Assembly: GCF_003668635.1 (NCBI RefSeq)
Contig: NZ_RCWH01000007.1
Span: 228,659-292,658, forward strand
DNA from: Planomicrobium sp. Y74
GTDB lineage: Bacteria; Bacillota; Bacilli; Bacillales_A; Planococcaceae
Reading direction: 5' to 3'
DNA length: 64,000 nt
In this document: in pieces, positions 17,615-26,259 of the stretch
Layout of the letters: each line of letters begins with the position of its first letter
Position numbering within the stretch: position 1 is the first letter of the stretch
Notes under the pieces: model-generated
Databases searched by the model: none
What the model was told of the DNA's origin: nothing
The model's input: only the letters and a program-made list of their open reading frames with translations
Position numbers and translations under genes: made by a program

Positions 17615-18721
17615 CTATTCACTCCGTCCTGTTAGTCGTTTAAGAAATAAATCGCTGTCAATGCCAAGGCCGGATTTTCCCGGTAAGCGGATGGTTTTTC
17701 CATTGTATTCAATACCGCCTGGCACAAGGTCTTCCTTCAGCATTAGCGGCGGGTCAAAATCGAAACGGGTTATATTCGGCTGGCTTGCCGCAAAATGCGC
17801 CGCGGCCCCTACACCGAGTTTCGTTTCGATCATACTGCCTGTCATGCATTTAACTCCATAAGTTTCCGCCAGTGCGTTAATTTTCAGCGCCTGATGGATG
17901 CCGCCCGCTTTCATCAGCTTAATATTGATCAAATCAGCAGCGCGCAGCTGGAGAACCTGCAGCGCATCTTTCGGTGAAAATATGCATTCATCCGCCATAA
18001 TGTCGGTTAATGTATGATCGGTGACAAACTTCAATCCTTCAATGTCTTTGGCATGGACCGGCTGTTCGACCAATTCGATGTCCAGCCCGGCATCTTCCAT
18101 GCGGCTGATTGCCCGAACCGCTGATTTCGCTTCCCATCCCTGGTTGGCGTCGAGCCGGAGCACAACGTCGTAACCCACTCTTTCACGGATTGCTTTAATC
18201 CGTTCGATATCTTTATCGACCGAATCAATGCCGACTTTTATTTTCAGGACATCAAATCCGTCCTTTATGTATTGAACTGCATCTTGAGCCATTTCTTCAG
18301 GCGAGTTGACCGACACTGTAAAATCGGTTTCGAGCTCATGCCGGTAACCCCCGAGAAAATCCACGAGCGCCATATCTGCAATTTGCGCCATCAGATCGTA
18401 CAGCGCCATATCCACTGCAGCCTTGGCACTCGTATTGCCAATCATGGTTTTATGAAGCTTTTCAAAAACCAGTTCACGCCTGCGTAAGTCCTGCCCAACA
18501 AGTGCATCGCCAATTAATTGCACCGCGAATTCAATGCTCTCCAGCGAATCTCCCGTGATGACATGTGTCGGCGGCGCTTCCCCAAAACCGCTGCGTCCGT
18601 CTTCCGTCAGAATATGGACGACAACTGATTCAGCAACTGTCACTGTGCGCAGTGCCGTTTTGAACGGCTTTTTCAGCGGCACCGCGGTATGATAGCTTTT
18701 GATGGATTTGATAGTCGCCAT
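17615..18721 (-). CDS. ykfB: L-Ala-D/L-Glu epimerase YkfB
   Basis: 368 residues from the ATG at 18721; GGGAG lies 9 bases upstream, whereas a TTG at 18730 is too close. With this start the key residues fall on the numbers of the B. subtilis enzyme: Lys160 and Lys162 (KIKVG), Asp191 (DANQGW), Glu219 (VEQP), Asp244 (MADE), Lys268 (NIKLMKAGG) and the dipeptide-binding Asp321 and Asp323 (FDFDPP). It converts L-Ala-D-Glu released by YkfC to L-Ala-L-Glu, which ordinary peptidases can degrade. The start sits 3 bp inside the downstream end of ykfA (ykfA stop TGA at 18723-18725). Confidence 0.92.
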   Translation of the reverse strand: MATIKSIKSYHTAVPLKKPFKTALRTVTVAESVVVHILTEDGRSGFGEAPPTHVITGDSLESIEFAVQLIGDALVGQDLRRRELVFEKLHKTMIGNTSAKAAVDMALYDLMAQIADMALVDFLGGYRHELETDFTVSVNSPEEMAQDAVQYIKDGFDVLKIKVGIDSVDKDIERIKAIRERVGYDVVLRLDANQGWEAKSAVRAISRMEDAGLDIELVEQPVHAKDIEGLKFVTDHTLTDIMADECIFSPKDALQVLQLRAADLINIKLMKAGGIHQALKINALAETYGVKCMTGSMIETKLGVGAAAHFAASQPNITRFDFDPPLMLKEDLVPGGIEYNGKTIRLPGKSGLGIDSDLFLKRLTGRSE

Positions 18722-18722
18722 A

Positions 18723-19646
18723 TCACTCAACTCCCGGCAGAATCGTCAAAGTTTTATTGTCCGCATCAAGACGCGCTTTTACGCCGAGCGGCACGGAGAA
18801 ATGCGGTTCGCAATGACCGATTTTAAAGCCTTTGACTACCGGCACATTCAAATTTCCGAGATAGTGCCCAAGCACATGGTCAAGGCTCAGTGATTTCTCC
18901 GGCTCTTTTGGCTCGGCATTTTTAAAATCACCCACGACGATTCCGGCGACCTGCTCCAGCTTCCGCGCCATCTTCAGATGGTTCAGCATTTCGTCGACCT
19001 GATAAGGTGTTTCGTCAATATCTTCTATCAATAAAATCTTGCCTGCGACGTCCAAATCGCATTTCGTGCCGATTGAACTGCGGATCAAAGACAAATTGCC
19101 TCCGACCAGTTCCCCTTCAGCAACCCCGCCACGCAGCGTCGTCAGCGGTGCAATCTCTTCTGAATAAAATAGTTCAAACGGTCCAAAAATCTGGCCGAAC
19201 ATTCGGCCGCTCCGTTCATGGAACGTGTCTTTTCCGACATCCGAAGCAAGCATAGGCCCATGGAATGTCACCAGGTCTGAAAACTGGCCGATTGCTGTAT
19301 GTAAAAATGTAATGTCCGAATATCCCCAGAACACTTTCGGATTTTCCTTGATCATTGCGTAATCGATCCGGTCCGCATATCGCGCAGCACCGTAGCCTCC
19401 GCCAGCGCAAATTATCCCTGCCACTTCTGGATCCTCAAACATTTCATGCAAATCTGCAAGACGTGCATCATCATCACCCGCCAGATAACCATATTTGGCT
19501 TTTACCGATTTCCCCATTTTCACTTTAAGGCCAAGTTCCTCCAAAAACGGCAGAGCTTTTTCTAAATTTTCCTGATTCGGCGGACTTGAAGGTGCAATTA
19601 CACCAACTGTGTCCCCTTTTTTCAATCTTTTCGGCAATTTCCGCAT
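18723..19646 (-). CDS. ykfA: LD-carboxypeptidase YkfA (S66 family)
   Basis: 307 residues. The S66 family triad is recognisable: the nucleophile Ser in GYSDITFLH (about 104), Glu in LLIEDIDETPY (about 208) and His in GHCEPHFSVPLG (about 280). Family members remove the terminal D-amino acid of murein tetrapeptides or act on related amides (MccF). The N-terminus KRLKKGDTVGVIAPSS is typical. It opens the ykfABCD unit; a terminator and a probable promoter separate it from dppE, unlike the continuous arrangement in B. subtilis. Confidence 0.88.
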   Translation of the reverse strand: MRKLPKRLKKGDTVGVIAPSSPPNQENLEKALPFLEELGLKVKMGKSVKAKYGYLAGDDDARLADLHEMFEDPEVAGIICAGGGYGAARYADRIDYAMIKENPKVFWGYSDITFLHTAIGQFSDLVTFHGPMLASDVGKDTFHERSGRMFGQIFGPFELFYSEEIAPLTTLRGGVAEGELVGGNLSLIRSSIGTKCDLDVAGKILLIEDIDETPYQVDEMLNHLKMARKLEQVAGIVVGDFKNAEPKEPEKSLSLDHVLGHYLGNLNVPVVKGFKIGHCEPHFSVPLGVKARLDADNKTLTILPGVE

Positions 19647-19686
19647 GTTGATTCACTCCTCTATTTCTGTTCTTCATTCAACAGAC

Positions 19687-19692
19687 AGTATA
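19687..19692 (-). promoter_or_regulatory. Probable -10 element (TATACT) for ykfABCD
   Basis: On the minus strand TATACT occurs 41 bp before the ykfA start, just downstream of the terminator at 19714. No good -35 hexamer is found at 16-18 bp, so the call is tentative. Confidence 0.35.
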
Positions 19693-19713
19693 TCCCTGTT
19701 CAATGAAAAACAG

Positions 19714-19740
19714 AAACGCCCGGCGCTCGGCCGAGCGTTT
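19714..19740 (-). terminator. Terminator between dppE and ykfA
   Basis: AAACGCTCGGC pairs with GCCGGGCGTTT (one GU) and is followed by CTGTTTTTC on the minus strand. It splits the dpp and ykf genes into two units or lowers ykf expression. Confidence 0.75.
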
Positions 19741-19751
19741 CTGAGTGTTCA

Positions 19752-20150
19752 TAACCGATATTCCGCAAAACAGCTTCGCTTGTCTGGGGGCTCGCGCTGA
19801 GCTAACTCGGACGCGTTTCACTTCGTCCGAGTGGATCTTAACACTTCGCTTGGACCCCTGGGCGTCTTCGCTGTTTTGCTCCATATCTCTGAGAACCACT
19901 TTAAGATGAATGAGCGCAAGGCAGCGAAGAGCAAAGATATGCTCCTGCATCGCTGCGCTAGCTTCGTCGCAAACGATTCACGCAAGCGCGAATCGCTTCC
20001 TGCAGGATTAAGAGCGTGTCCTGAGACCACACAGTTCGGTCAAATCTTTGCGACGAAGCGTGAAACGCTGCATGAGCATCGTTTTTCGAAGCGATCGAGG
20101 AGGCTCAGGCCGCTCCCTGCGGAAAGCGTCTGCCTGGAGCGAATTCATCG
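19752..20150. repeat. Dispersed repeat R2 (copy 1) fused to a second repeat fragment
   Basis: The left end CCGATATTCCGCAAAACAGC (19755-19774) and the internal GCTGTTTTGCTCCATATC (19870-19887) are shared with copies at 45102 and 55945. GCAAAACAGC and GCTGTTTTGC form inverted ends. Further modules such as CATCGCTGCGCTAGCTTCG (about 19947) are also shared. A separate module near 20094-20147 (gaggaggctcaggccgctcc, then GCGGAAAGCGTCTGCCTGG) resembles a repeat common in Bacillaceae. The 520-bp gap 19647-20167 holds this repeat, the terminator and the ykf promoter region. Confidence 0.8.
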
Positions 20151-20167
20151 ATTATTAAAAAATTATT

Positions 20168-21805
20168 TTATTTCTTATCAGCATACTTCAGATCCATATA
20201 CCCAACCGGGTGGCGCTGAATGCCTTCTACATTTTCTTTTTCAAGCTGAACCTGGTTGTAGAAATGGATCGGGAAGATCGGCATTTCTTCCATCAGGATT
20301 TTCTCAGCTTCAATCAGCATTTCCCAACGTGCCGCTGAATCAGTTTCAGCTTTCGCATCCGCGATCAATTTATCAAATTCTGCGTTTGACCATTGTGTTC
20401 GGTTCATCGAAGAGTCTGTGATAAAGCTTTCAAGAGCGTTTACCGGATCAGCATAGTCATGCAGGAATGATGAACGGGACAGTTGATATTTGAATTCCTT
20501 TTGGTCAGCTGCAAAGACTGAGCTTTCCACGTTCTGCAATTCAACATCGACGCCTAAAGTTTGTTTGAATTGATCCTGCAAAGTTTCTGCAATGATCTGG
20601 TGAGTATCGTTTGTGGAATAAGTGATCGTTACAGGCGGCAATGTTTCCCAGCCTTCTTCCGCCATTCCTTCTTCAAGCAATTGTTTCGCTTTTTCAGCAT
20701 CAGTTTTCACCAAATTGCCTGCAGCGTCCCGGAAGTCTTGGCCATCCGGACCTTCAAAGCCGTACGAAGTGAAACCATAAGCCGGTTTTTCACCGTTCTT
20801 CGTTACATATTGCACGATATCGTCCTGGTTCACAGCATATGCGAACGCCTGACGAACTTTTTTATTAGTAAAAGGTTCTGCTTCCACATTGTAGCGGTAG
20901 AAGTAAGTCCCAGCCTGATCAAGCATCGTCAGGTCTGGAGAATCCATCAATTGTTCAGAAAGCTCAGCCGGTACGTCAGAAACATCCAATTCGCCTGCTT
21001 CATACATTTGATATTCAGTGTTTTCGTCATTCACCATTGCCCAGTGCACGCCGTCCAACTTCACGTTTTCAGCGTCCCAATATTCTTCGTTCTTTTCAAA
21101 GACAAATTCTTCGTCATGGCTCCATGAAGCCAATTTGAATGGTCCGTTGCCGACAAATGATTCGGCTTCAGTGTGCCATTCCGGATTTTCAGTTGCCGTC
21201 GCCTCATGGATTGGGAAGAAGCTTGGGTTTGTAATAATGTTCAAAAATGCTTCAGTTGGAGCTGTCAGGGTTACAACAAGTGTTTTATCACCTTCTGCGA
21301 CTACCGCTACATCTTCTGCTGAGCCTTCGCCCATATTATAAGATTCCGCTCCTTTGATGAAATACCCCAGAAATGCGGCTGGTGAAGCGGTTTCCGGATC
21401 CAGCATATGGCGCCATGCGAATACGAAATCACCAGCGGTTACAGGCTCGCCATTTGACCAGTTCGCATCTTCACGAATTGTGAATGTATACGTCAGGCCA
21501 TCCTCTGAAATATCGACTGCCTCAGCAGTCGCTTCGACCGGCTGTGAACTTTCATCCAAACGAGTCAGACCTTCCATGATATTGTTTAACGCAGTCCATG
21601 AGACCGAGTCAAAACCGATTGACGGATCGAAAGATGTCGGCTCTTCACCGTTATTCAATCTTAGGATTTTTTCGCCCCCGGAATTAGAAGTTCCTTCTTC
21701 TGTAGTATCAGTATCTTTTTCTTCTCCCGCGTCTTCGCTTGCTGTACATGCTGCAAGAACGAAAACAAACATCGCCATCAGAAACAAAACCAGCCATTTC
21801 TTCAT
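20168..21805 (-). CDS. dppE: Dipeptide-binding lipoprotein DppE
   Basis: 545 residues starting MKKWLVLFLMAMFVF, with a lipobox LAAC whose cysteine is residue 20, then an acidic Thr/Ser linker and the SBP_bac_5 peptide-binding fold (EEPTSFDPSIGFD, AWSHDEEFVFEKNEEYW-like stretches, KKVRQAFAYAVNQDDIV). GGGGGAA lies 6 bases before the ATG; the longer open frame to 21922 overlaps dppD and is ignored. It is the surface lipoprotein that captures dipeptides or murein tripeptide for the DppBCD/YkfD transporter. Last gene of the dppABCDE unit. Confidence 0.92.
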   Translation of the reverse strand: MKKWLVLFLMAMFVFVLAACTASEDAGEEKDTDTTEEGTSNSGGEKILRLNNGEEPTSFDPSIGFDSVSWTALNNIMEGLTRLDESSQPVEATAEAVDISEDGLTYTFTIREDANWSNGEPVTAGDFVFAWRHMLDPETASPAAFLGYFIKGAESYNMGEGSAEDVAVVAEGDKTLVVTLTAPTEAFLNIITNPSFFPIHEATATENPEWHTEAESFVGNGPFKLASWSHDEEFVFEKNEEYWDAENVKLDGVHWAMVNDENTEYQMYEAGELDVSDVPAELSEQLMDSPDLTMLDQAGTYFYRYNVEAEPFTNKKVRQAFAYAVNQDDIVQYVTKNGEKPAYGFTSYGFEGPDGQDFRDAAGNLVKTDAEKAKQLLEEGMAEEGWETLPPVTITYSTNDTHQIIAETLQDQFKQTLGVDVELQNVESSVFAADQKEFKYQLSRSSFLHDYADPVNALESFITDSSMNRTQWSNAEFDKLIADAKAETDSAARWEMLIEAEKILMEEMPIFPIHFYNQVQLEKENVEGIQRHPVGYMDLKYADKK

Positions 21806-21861
21806 TGTGTATTCCCCCTGTGTTTTTTTATGTGAATGCGCAAATGCGCTCTCAACCCTGT

Positions 21862-22998
21862 TTAATGAGCAAATGCTCCTTGTTCGATTAGTTCTTTTGC
21901 CCGCGGATCCTGCAACCAGCATTCAACTCTATGTGAATCAGTCAACTGTGTCGTATCAGGGTGAACATTGCCGCAGACTTCCATCGCATATGGACAGCGA
22001 GCAGCAAATGGGCAGCCCTGAGGCGGTGAAAACAGATCCGGCGGTGTGCCGTCGATTGGCTTCAATTCCGCTTCTTTCAAATCAAGGCGCGGAACTGATT
22101 TCAATAAACCTTGTGTATAAGGATGCTGCGGCGTGTAGAAAATTTCCCGCTTGTCGCCAGTTTCTATAATTTTGCCGGCGTACATTACAGCAATGCGATC
22201 AGCGATTTTCGCCACGACCCCGAGATCATGGGTGATTAAAATAATCGACACACCCGTTTTCAACTGGATTTCTTCGAATAATTCTAAAATCTGAGCCTGA
22301 ATGGTCACATCAAGAGCGGTTGTAGGCTCATCTGCAATCAACAGTTCCGGTTCACAGATTAACGCAATCGCAATGACGATACGCTGCCGCATACCCCCTG
22401 AAAATTGATGGGCATATTGCTTCAGCCGCTCCTCAGGATTCGGAATGCCAACAAGGTCGAGCATATCTATGGCACGTTTTTTCGCTTCGGCCCCACTCAG
22501 TTTCATATGCTGTTTGACGCCTTCCATCAACTGTTCTCCGATGGTCAGTGTCGGATTCAGTGCAGTCATTGGATCCTGGAAAATCATAGAAATATCGACT
22601 CCCTGAATTTTTCGCATTTCTTTTTTTGAAAGCTTTGTCAAATCTCTTCCTTTGAAATGCACACCTTTGGTTGTTATTTTTCCTGGCGGCTGTGGAATCA
22701 GCCCCATAATGGCATTTGACGTCACCGATTTGCCGCATCCCGATTCGCCAACAATCGCCAGTGTTTCCCCTTTGTATAAATCGAATGTCACTCCTCGAAC
22801 CGCTTGGACCGTTCCACCGTATGTACTGAAAGTGACTTGAAGATCTTCCACTTCCAGTATTTTCTCCGCAGAATTTTTTTGCTTTTTCTTAGGCGATACG
22901 ATTTTCCCGCGTTTGCCGTCATGTTCAATAGAATCTATGTCTGCTCCGTCTTCGACTAGTGTGCGCGTCAATTCATCTGTAATATGCTTGCCAGTCAT
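21862..22998 (-). CDS. dppD: Dipeptide ABC transporter ATP-binding protein DppD
   Basis: 378 residues, OppD-type ATPase. A polar, lysine-rich N-terminal extension of about 45 residues precedes the ATPase. Walker [11 protein letters not shown]-loop IFQDPMTALNPT, signature FSGGMRQRIV, Walker B LLIADEP and the C-terminal cysteine motif CPFAARCPYAMEVC are visible. It drives peptide import with DppB/DppC and probably pairs with YkfD. The gene starts 4 bp after dppC. Confidence 0.92.
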   Translation of the reverse strand: MTGKHITDELTRTLVEDGADIDSIEHDGKRGKIVSPKKKQKNSAEKILEVEDLQVTFSTYGGTVQAVRGVTFDLYKGETLAIVGESGCGKSVTSNAIMGLIPQPPGKITTKGVHFKGRDLTKLSKKEMRKIQGVDISMIFQDPMTALNPTLTIGEQLMEGVKQHMKLSGAEAKKRAIDMLDLVGIPNPEERLKQYAHQFSGGMRQRIVIAIALICEPELLIADEPTTALDVTIQAQILELFEEIQLKTGVSIILITHDLGVVAKIADRIAVMYAGKIIETGDKREIFYTPQHPYTQGLLKSVPRLDLKEAELKPIDGTPPDLFSPPQGCPFAARCPYAMEVCGNVHPDTTQLTDSHRVECWLQDPRAKELIEQGAFAH

Positions 22999-23002
22999 TC
23001 TG

Positions 23003-23923
23003 TCACCCCCTCATTTTCGGATCGAGCGCATCTTGCAGCCCGTCACCAAGTACATTAAATGCAAACATCGTCAATGAAATGAATAGTGCCGGGAAGAACA
23101 GTCTCCACCAGTCTCCTGAAATAATAACCGGCAGAGCGTCATTCGCCATTACGCCCCAACTCGCGAACGGCGCCTGGATTCCAAGACCGAGGAAGCTCAA
23201 GAACGCTTCCGCGAAGATTGCGCTCGGTACTGTTAAAGTCACTTGGACTATGATTGGTCCCATTGCGTTCGGAATAAGGTTTTTTCGGATAATTCGTGAA
23301 GTTTTTGCGCCAAATGATTTGGATGCCGTCACAAATTCATAGTTCTTTACCTGCAGGACCTGGCCTCGTACAATTCTGGCCATCCCGACCCAGCCAGTGA
23401 TGGTCAGTGCAATAATAATTGTTGTCAGACTTGGTCCCATAACCACCAACAATAAAATAACAACGAGTAAATACGGCAAACCGTAAAGGATTTCAACAAC
23501 CCTCATCATCAGTGAATCTGTTCTCCCGCCTTTATAGCCGGCAATTCCGCCGTAGATGATGCCGATTGTGAAATCGATCAATGCTGCCATCAGTCCGACA
23601 AATAAAGAGATGCGTGCTCCATACCAGGTACGTGTAAACACATCACGACCAGCTTCATCTGTCCCGAACCAGTGCTCTGCGCTCGGTGCCAGGTTCTGAT
23701 TGGGCAGATCCTGCTGTGTCACTGAATGAGGCGAAAAAATCGGACCGAAGATTGCCATTACAGCGAGCAAAACCAAAAATACGAGTCCAGTCATCGCTAA
23801 TTTATTTTTCTTCAAACGTCGCCATGCATCTTTCCAATAGGATAAAGACGGGCGAACGACTGCTTCTTTTTCATCTCCGTCTTTTTCGAGAGGACGGAAC
23901 CACTCATCACGGACTTGAGTCAT
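23003..23923 (-). CDS. dppC: Dipeptide ABC transporter permease DppC
   Basis: 306 residues from the ATG at 23923, whose AAGGTG site is 7 bases upstream; a GTG one codon earlier is possible. An N-terminal OppC-N segment with KKNKLAMTGLVFLVLLAVMA is followed by DEAGRDVFTRTWYGAR and about five more helices with the EAA-type loop (EFVTASKSFGAKTSRIIRKN). It forms the membrane channel with DppB; the dppB stop TGA and this ATG share bases (TGATG). Confidence 0.92.
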   Translation of the reverse strand: MTQVRDEWFRPLEKDGDEKEAVVRPSLSYWKDAWRRLKKNKLAMTGLVFLVLLAVMAIFGPIFSPHSVTQQDLPNQNLAPSAEHWFGTDEAGRDVFTRTWYGARISLFVGLMAALIDFTIGIIYGGIAGYKGGRTDSLMMRVVEILYGLPYLLVVILLLVVMGPSLTTIIIALTITGWVGMARIVRGQVLQVKNYEFVTASKSFGAKTSRIIRKNLIPNAMGPIIVQVTLTVPSAIFAEAFLSFLGLGIQAPFASWGVMANDALPVIISGDWWRLFFPALFISLTMFAFNVLGDGLQDALDPKMRG

Positions 23924-24858
23924 CACACATCACCTTCTTTCTTGTGGAGCTTGATGCGCGGATCAAGAATTCCATAAACAATGTCCACTAGGAACAGCAT
24001 GAAAATTAAGAATGAGCTGTAGAAAACAGTTGTCCCCATAATAACCGGGTAATCTCGGTTATTGATCGAGTCTACAAAGTATTTGCCCATTCCAGGAATC
24101 GCGAAAATCTTTTCAATAACGAAAGTTCCGGTCAATATCCCGGCCAGCAATGTCCCCATTATTGTGATGATCGGCATCATGGCATTTCTGAGCGCATGGC
24201 GCATCACAATCCTGATCGGTTTGATGCCTTTCGCCCTCGCCATTTTGATATAATCCTGAGTCAATACCTCCAGCATGCTAGAACGCGTCAGACGAGCGAT
24301 AATCGCCATCGGGCCGGTCGCCAGTGCAAGTACCGGAAGCACCATATGCATTGGGCTAGTCCAGGTGGCCGGGGGGAATATATTCCACGTGACCGCAAGC
24401 TGCTGGATTAAAAGTGTTGCCAAAACGAAGTTCGGTATTGAAATACCGATTACAGCAAATGCCATAGCCGCGTAATCAATCAATTTATTATGCCGTAAAG
24501 CAGCGAATGTCCCGAGCAGAATTCCGGAAATGACCGCCACTAGAATCGTGATGATTCCCAATTCAAACGAGATAGGAAACCCTCTTGCCAGAAGCTCATT
24601 AACTGTTCTGTTTGGATCTTTAATGGATGGACCAAAATCAAATGTTGCAATCGATTTCATATAATCGATGTATTGAATGTGCAATGGCTGGTCCAGCTTA
24701 TAGAATTTCTCCAGATTTGCCTGGATAGTTGCATTTGTGGTCCTCTCTGTTTCCAAAGGTGACCCGGGCACTGCGTGCATCAAGAAGAACGTCAGCGTAG
24801 CAATGATAAAAATCGTAACAAGCATCAGTAAAAAACGTTTAATTATGTATTTGGCCAT
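23923..24858 (-). CDS. dppB: Dipeptide ABC transporter permease DppB
   Basis: 311 residues, six membrane helices, N-terminus MAKYIIKRFLLMLVTIF as in DppB/OppB, the TLTFFLMHAVPGSP motif at the end of helix 1, and the cytoplasmic EAA loop DYIKMARAKGIKPIRIVMRH. Translationally coupled to dppC and 13 bp after dppA. It is one half of the transmembrane channel for dipeptides. Confidence 0.92.
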   Translation of the reverse strand: MAKYIIKRFLLMLVTIFIIATLTFFLMHAVPGSPLETERTTNATIQANLEKFYKLDQPLHIQYIDYMKSIATFDFGPSIKDPNRTVNELLARGFPISFELGIITILVAVISGILLGTFAALRHNKLIDYAAMAFAVIGISIPNFVLATLLIQQLAVTWNIFPPATWTSPMHMVLPVLALATGPMAIIARLTRSSMLEVLTQDYIKMARAKGIKPIRIVMRHALRNAMMPIITIMGTLLAGILTGTFVIEKIFAIPGMGKYFVDSINNRDYPVIMGTTVFYSSFLIFMLFLVDIVYGILDPRIKLHKKEGDV

Positions 24859-24871
24859 GTGTTATTCCTCC

Positions 24872-25696
24872 TTAACTGAACTTCGCTTGCATAGCGAGTT
24901 CAACCATGACCAACATCGCACGGTAAGCTTCCAGAATGTCTTTCGCATTAAACCGGACAATCGTCGTGCCTTCTTCAATAGTGCAGCCTGGCATCATCGC
25001 AGCCAGTTCAGCCTGTCCATAATTCGTAAATTCAATTTTCAAAACCGGATTTTCCGGAGGCAATAGCGGTTTCACGTTAGCTCGATTTTCAATCGCCTTC
25101 TTCGTTTGCTCTTGCAATAGTTGCTGCGCTTTTTTCGGATGCAGTGTTTTAACTGCCGAACGTGTCAGCGATTCCTTTACTGCCGCGGTTGTTATATTCG
25201 GAATAAGCGCTTCCGCTTCCTTACAGGCACAATCATCTCCGGCTACCATTAGTACTGACACACCATAATGACCTGCCACGTATGCATTCAAACCCAATTC
25301 GCCGACTTCCACCTCGTTGATCCACATCGAACGAACACCAAAAATCATTGCATGGGACATAACACCTTTCTGTCCGGCTCTAGCATGGTAGCCGGCAAAA
25401 AAAGCTCCATCATAAGATTCATCTAAACCTTCCACCATGGAATAGTTTTTTACTCCTCCTGTAATCAGTTGAGCATCTTCAGGCAAATCTTCTGCGATTA
25501 GGTTATTCATTTTTGAATGGCTGTCGTTAACGAGAAATTCTTTTGCGCCATTGGCAAAAGCACTTTCGATGATTGCACTGGCATCCTGAGTCATCAACCG
25601 GCGCCCGCGCTCATAATTTTGTTCTTCCCAATCCACGTATGTATAATCCGGTAAAGCAGTGACACCTTCCATATCCATCGACAAATAAAGCTTCAT
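24872..25696 (-). CDS. dppA: D-aminopeptidase DppA (M55 family)
   Basis: 274 residues with the M55 metal motif SMDMEG (Asp8, Glu10), NDSHSKMNN (His about 60) and GYHARAG (His about 104) plus SHAMIFG with the proposed nucleophile His about 115. The enzyme is a self-compartmentalising zinc D-aminopeptidase that releases D-Ala from peptides such as D-Ala-D-Ala. It leads the dppABCDE operon. GAGGAG lies 10 bases before the ATG. A sigma-A-like promoter and a CodY-like box are visible just upstream, as in the CodY-controlled B. subtilis operon. Confidence 0.92.
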   Translation of the reverse strand: MKLYLSMDMEGVTALPDYTYVDWEEQNYERGRRLMTQDASAIIESAFANGAKEFLVNDSHSKMNNLIAEDLPEDAQLITGGVKNYSMVEGLDESYDGAFFAGYHARAGQKGVMSHAMIFGVRSMWINEVEVGELGLNAYVAGHYGVSVLMVAGDDCACKEAEALIPNITTAAVKESLTRSAVKTLHPKKAQQLLQEQTKKAIENRANVKPLLPPENPVLKIEFTNYGQAELAAMMPGCTIEEGTTIVRFNAKDILEAYRAMLVMVELAMQAKFS

Positions 25697-25730
25697 GTTG
25701 TTATAACTCCTCTTCTACAAATATGTTTTC

Positions 25731-25745
25731 CATTATTTGAAAATT
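25731..25745 (-). promoter_or_regulatory. CodY-like operator upstream of dppA
   Basis: On the minus strand AATTTTCAAATAATG matches the CodY consensus AATTTTCWGAAAATT at 12 of 15 positions, with the first half perfect. It falls just after the predicted transcription start. In B. subtilis the dpp operon is repressed by CodY. Confidence 0.55.
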
Positions 25746-25754
25746 CTTTCATTA

Positions 25755-25783
25755 AACATAACAGTCTATTTTGAATATTTCAA
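25755..25783 (-). promoter_or_regulatory. Predicted sigma-A promoter of dppABCDE
   Basis: TTGAAA, 17 bp, TATGTT on the minus strand, about 60 bp before the dppA start and directly upstream of the CodY-like box. Confidence 0.55.
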
Positions 25784-25993
25784 TATAATTTTGAATAAAA
25801 ATGTAAATATTGTTGTAAAAATAATATACAAAGAAATTGTATTTTAATTATTTAGAATATTTAGTAATAAAGTATCATGACAATAATTTGATTTTCTAAT
25901 AAAATAAAAACAAGTTATAAATCCAGCAAGAATTTATAGCTTATAAGCAAGATCTTCTAAACAAACTTAGAAAAACAAAAGGAGCGGATTGGT

Positions 25994-26098
25994 ATGAATT
26001 TTGACAAAGCACTTGAAATGGGATGGGAAGATCTTGCACTGGGAATTGGTGGCTCAGCAATCGTTATGCTGTTTGTCAACTTTTTCACAATGATGTAG
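25994..26098 (+). CDS. Small membrane protein, 34 residues, not recognised
   Basis: An ATG at 25994 preceded by AAAGGAG at 9 bases opens a 34-codon frame ending in TAG. The product starts MNFDKALEMGWEDLALG and continues as one hydrophobic helix (GGSAIVMLFVNFFTMM), so it is probably a single-span membrane peptide with an acidic cytoplasmic head. A strong terminator follows 28 bp after the stop. Ribosome binding site, frame, helix and terminator together make a real gene likely although it is shorter than usual ORF cut-offs. It is divergent from dppA. I do not know its family or function. Confidence 0.65.
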   Translation: MNFDKALEMGWEDLALGIGGSAIVMLFVNFFTMM

Positions 26099-26126
26099 AG
26101 GTGACTCATGTATACTTACAAACCAT

Positions 26127-26163
26127 AAAACCCCTCCTCCGGATTATCAGGAAGAGGGGTTTT
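26127..26163 (+). terminator. Terminator of the small membrane protein gene
   Basis: AAAACCCCTC..TCC pairs with GGA.GAGGGGTTTT with one mismatch and ends in a T run (GGGGTTTTTGC) on the plus strand. Confidence 0.85.
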
Positions 26164-26196
26164 TGCTGTTTCGCCGACGCTTTTTTTGCAAACGAA

Positions 26197-26227
26197 AACG
26201 CCTCCCCATTCTTGCCGGGCAGACGTT
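26197..26227 (-). terminator. Terminator of the IDEAL-domain gene
   Basis: On the minus strand AACGTCTGCCC pairs with GGGGAGGCGTT (one mismatch, one GU) and continues TTTTCGTTTGC. It lies 33 bp after the stop at 26260. Confidence 0.65.
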
Positions 26228-26259
26228 GTCATTTAAATATGAATTTCACAAGACTGGTT

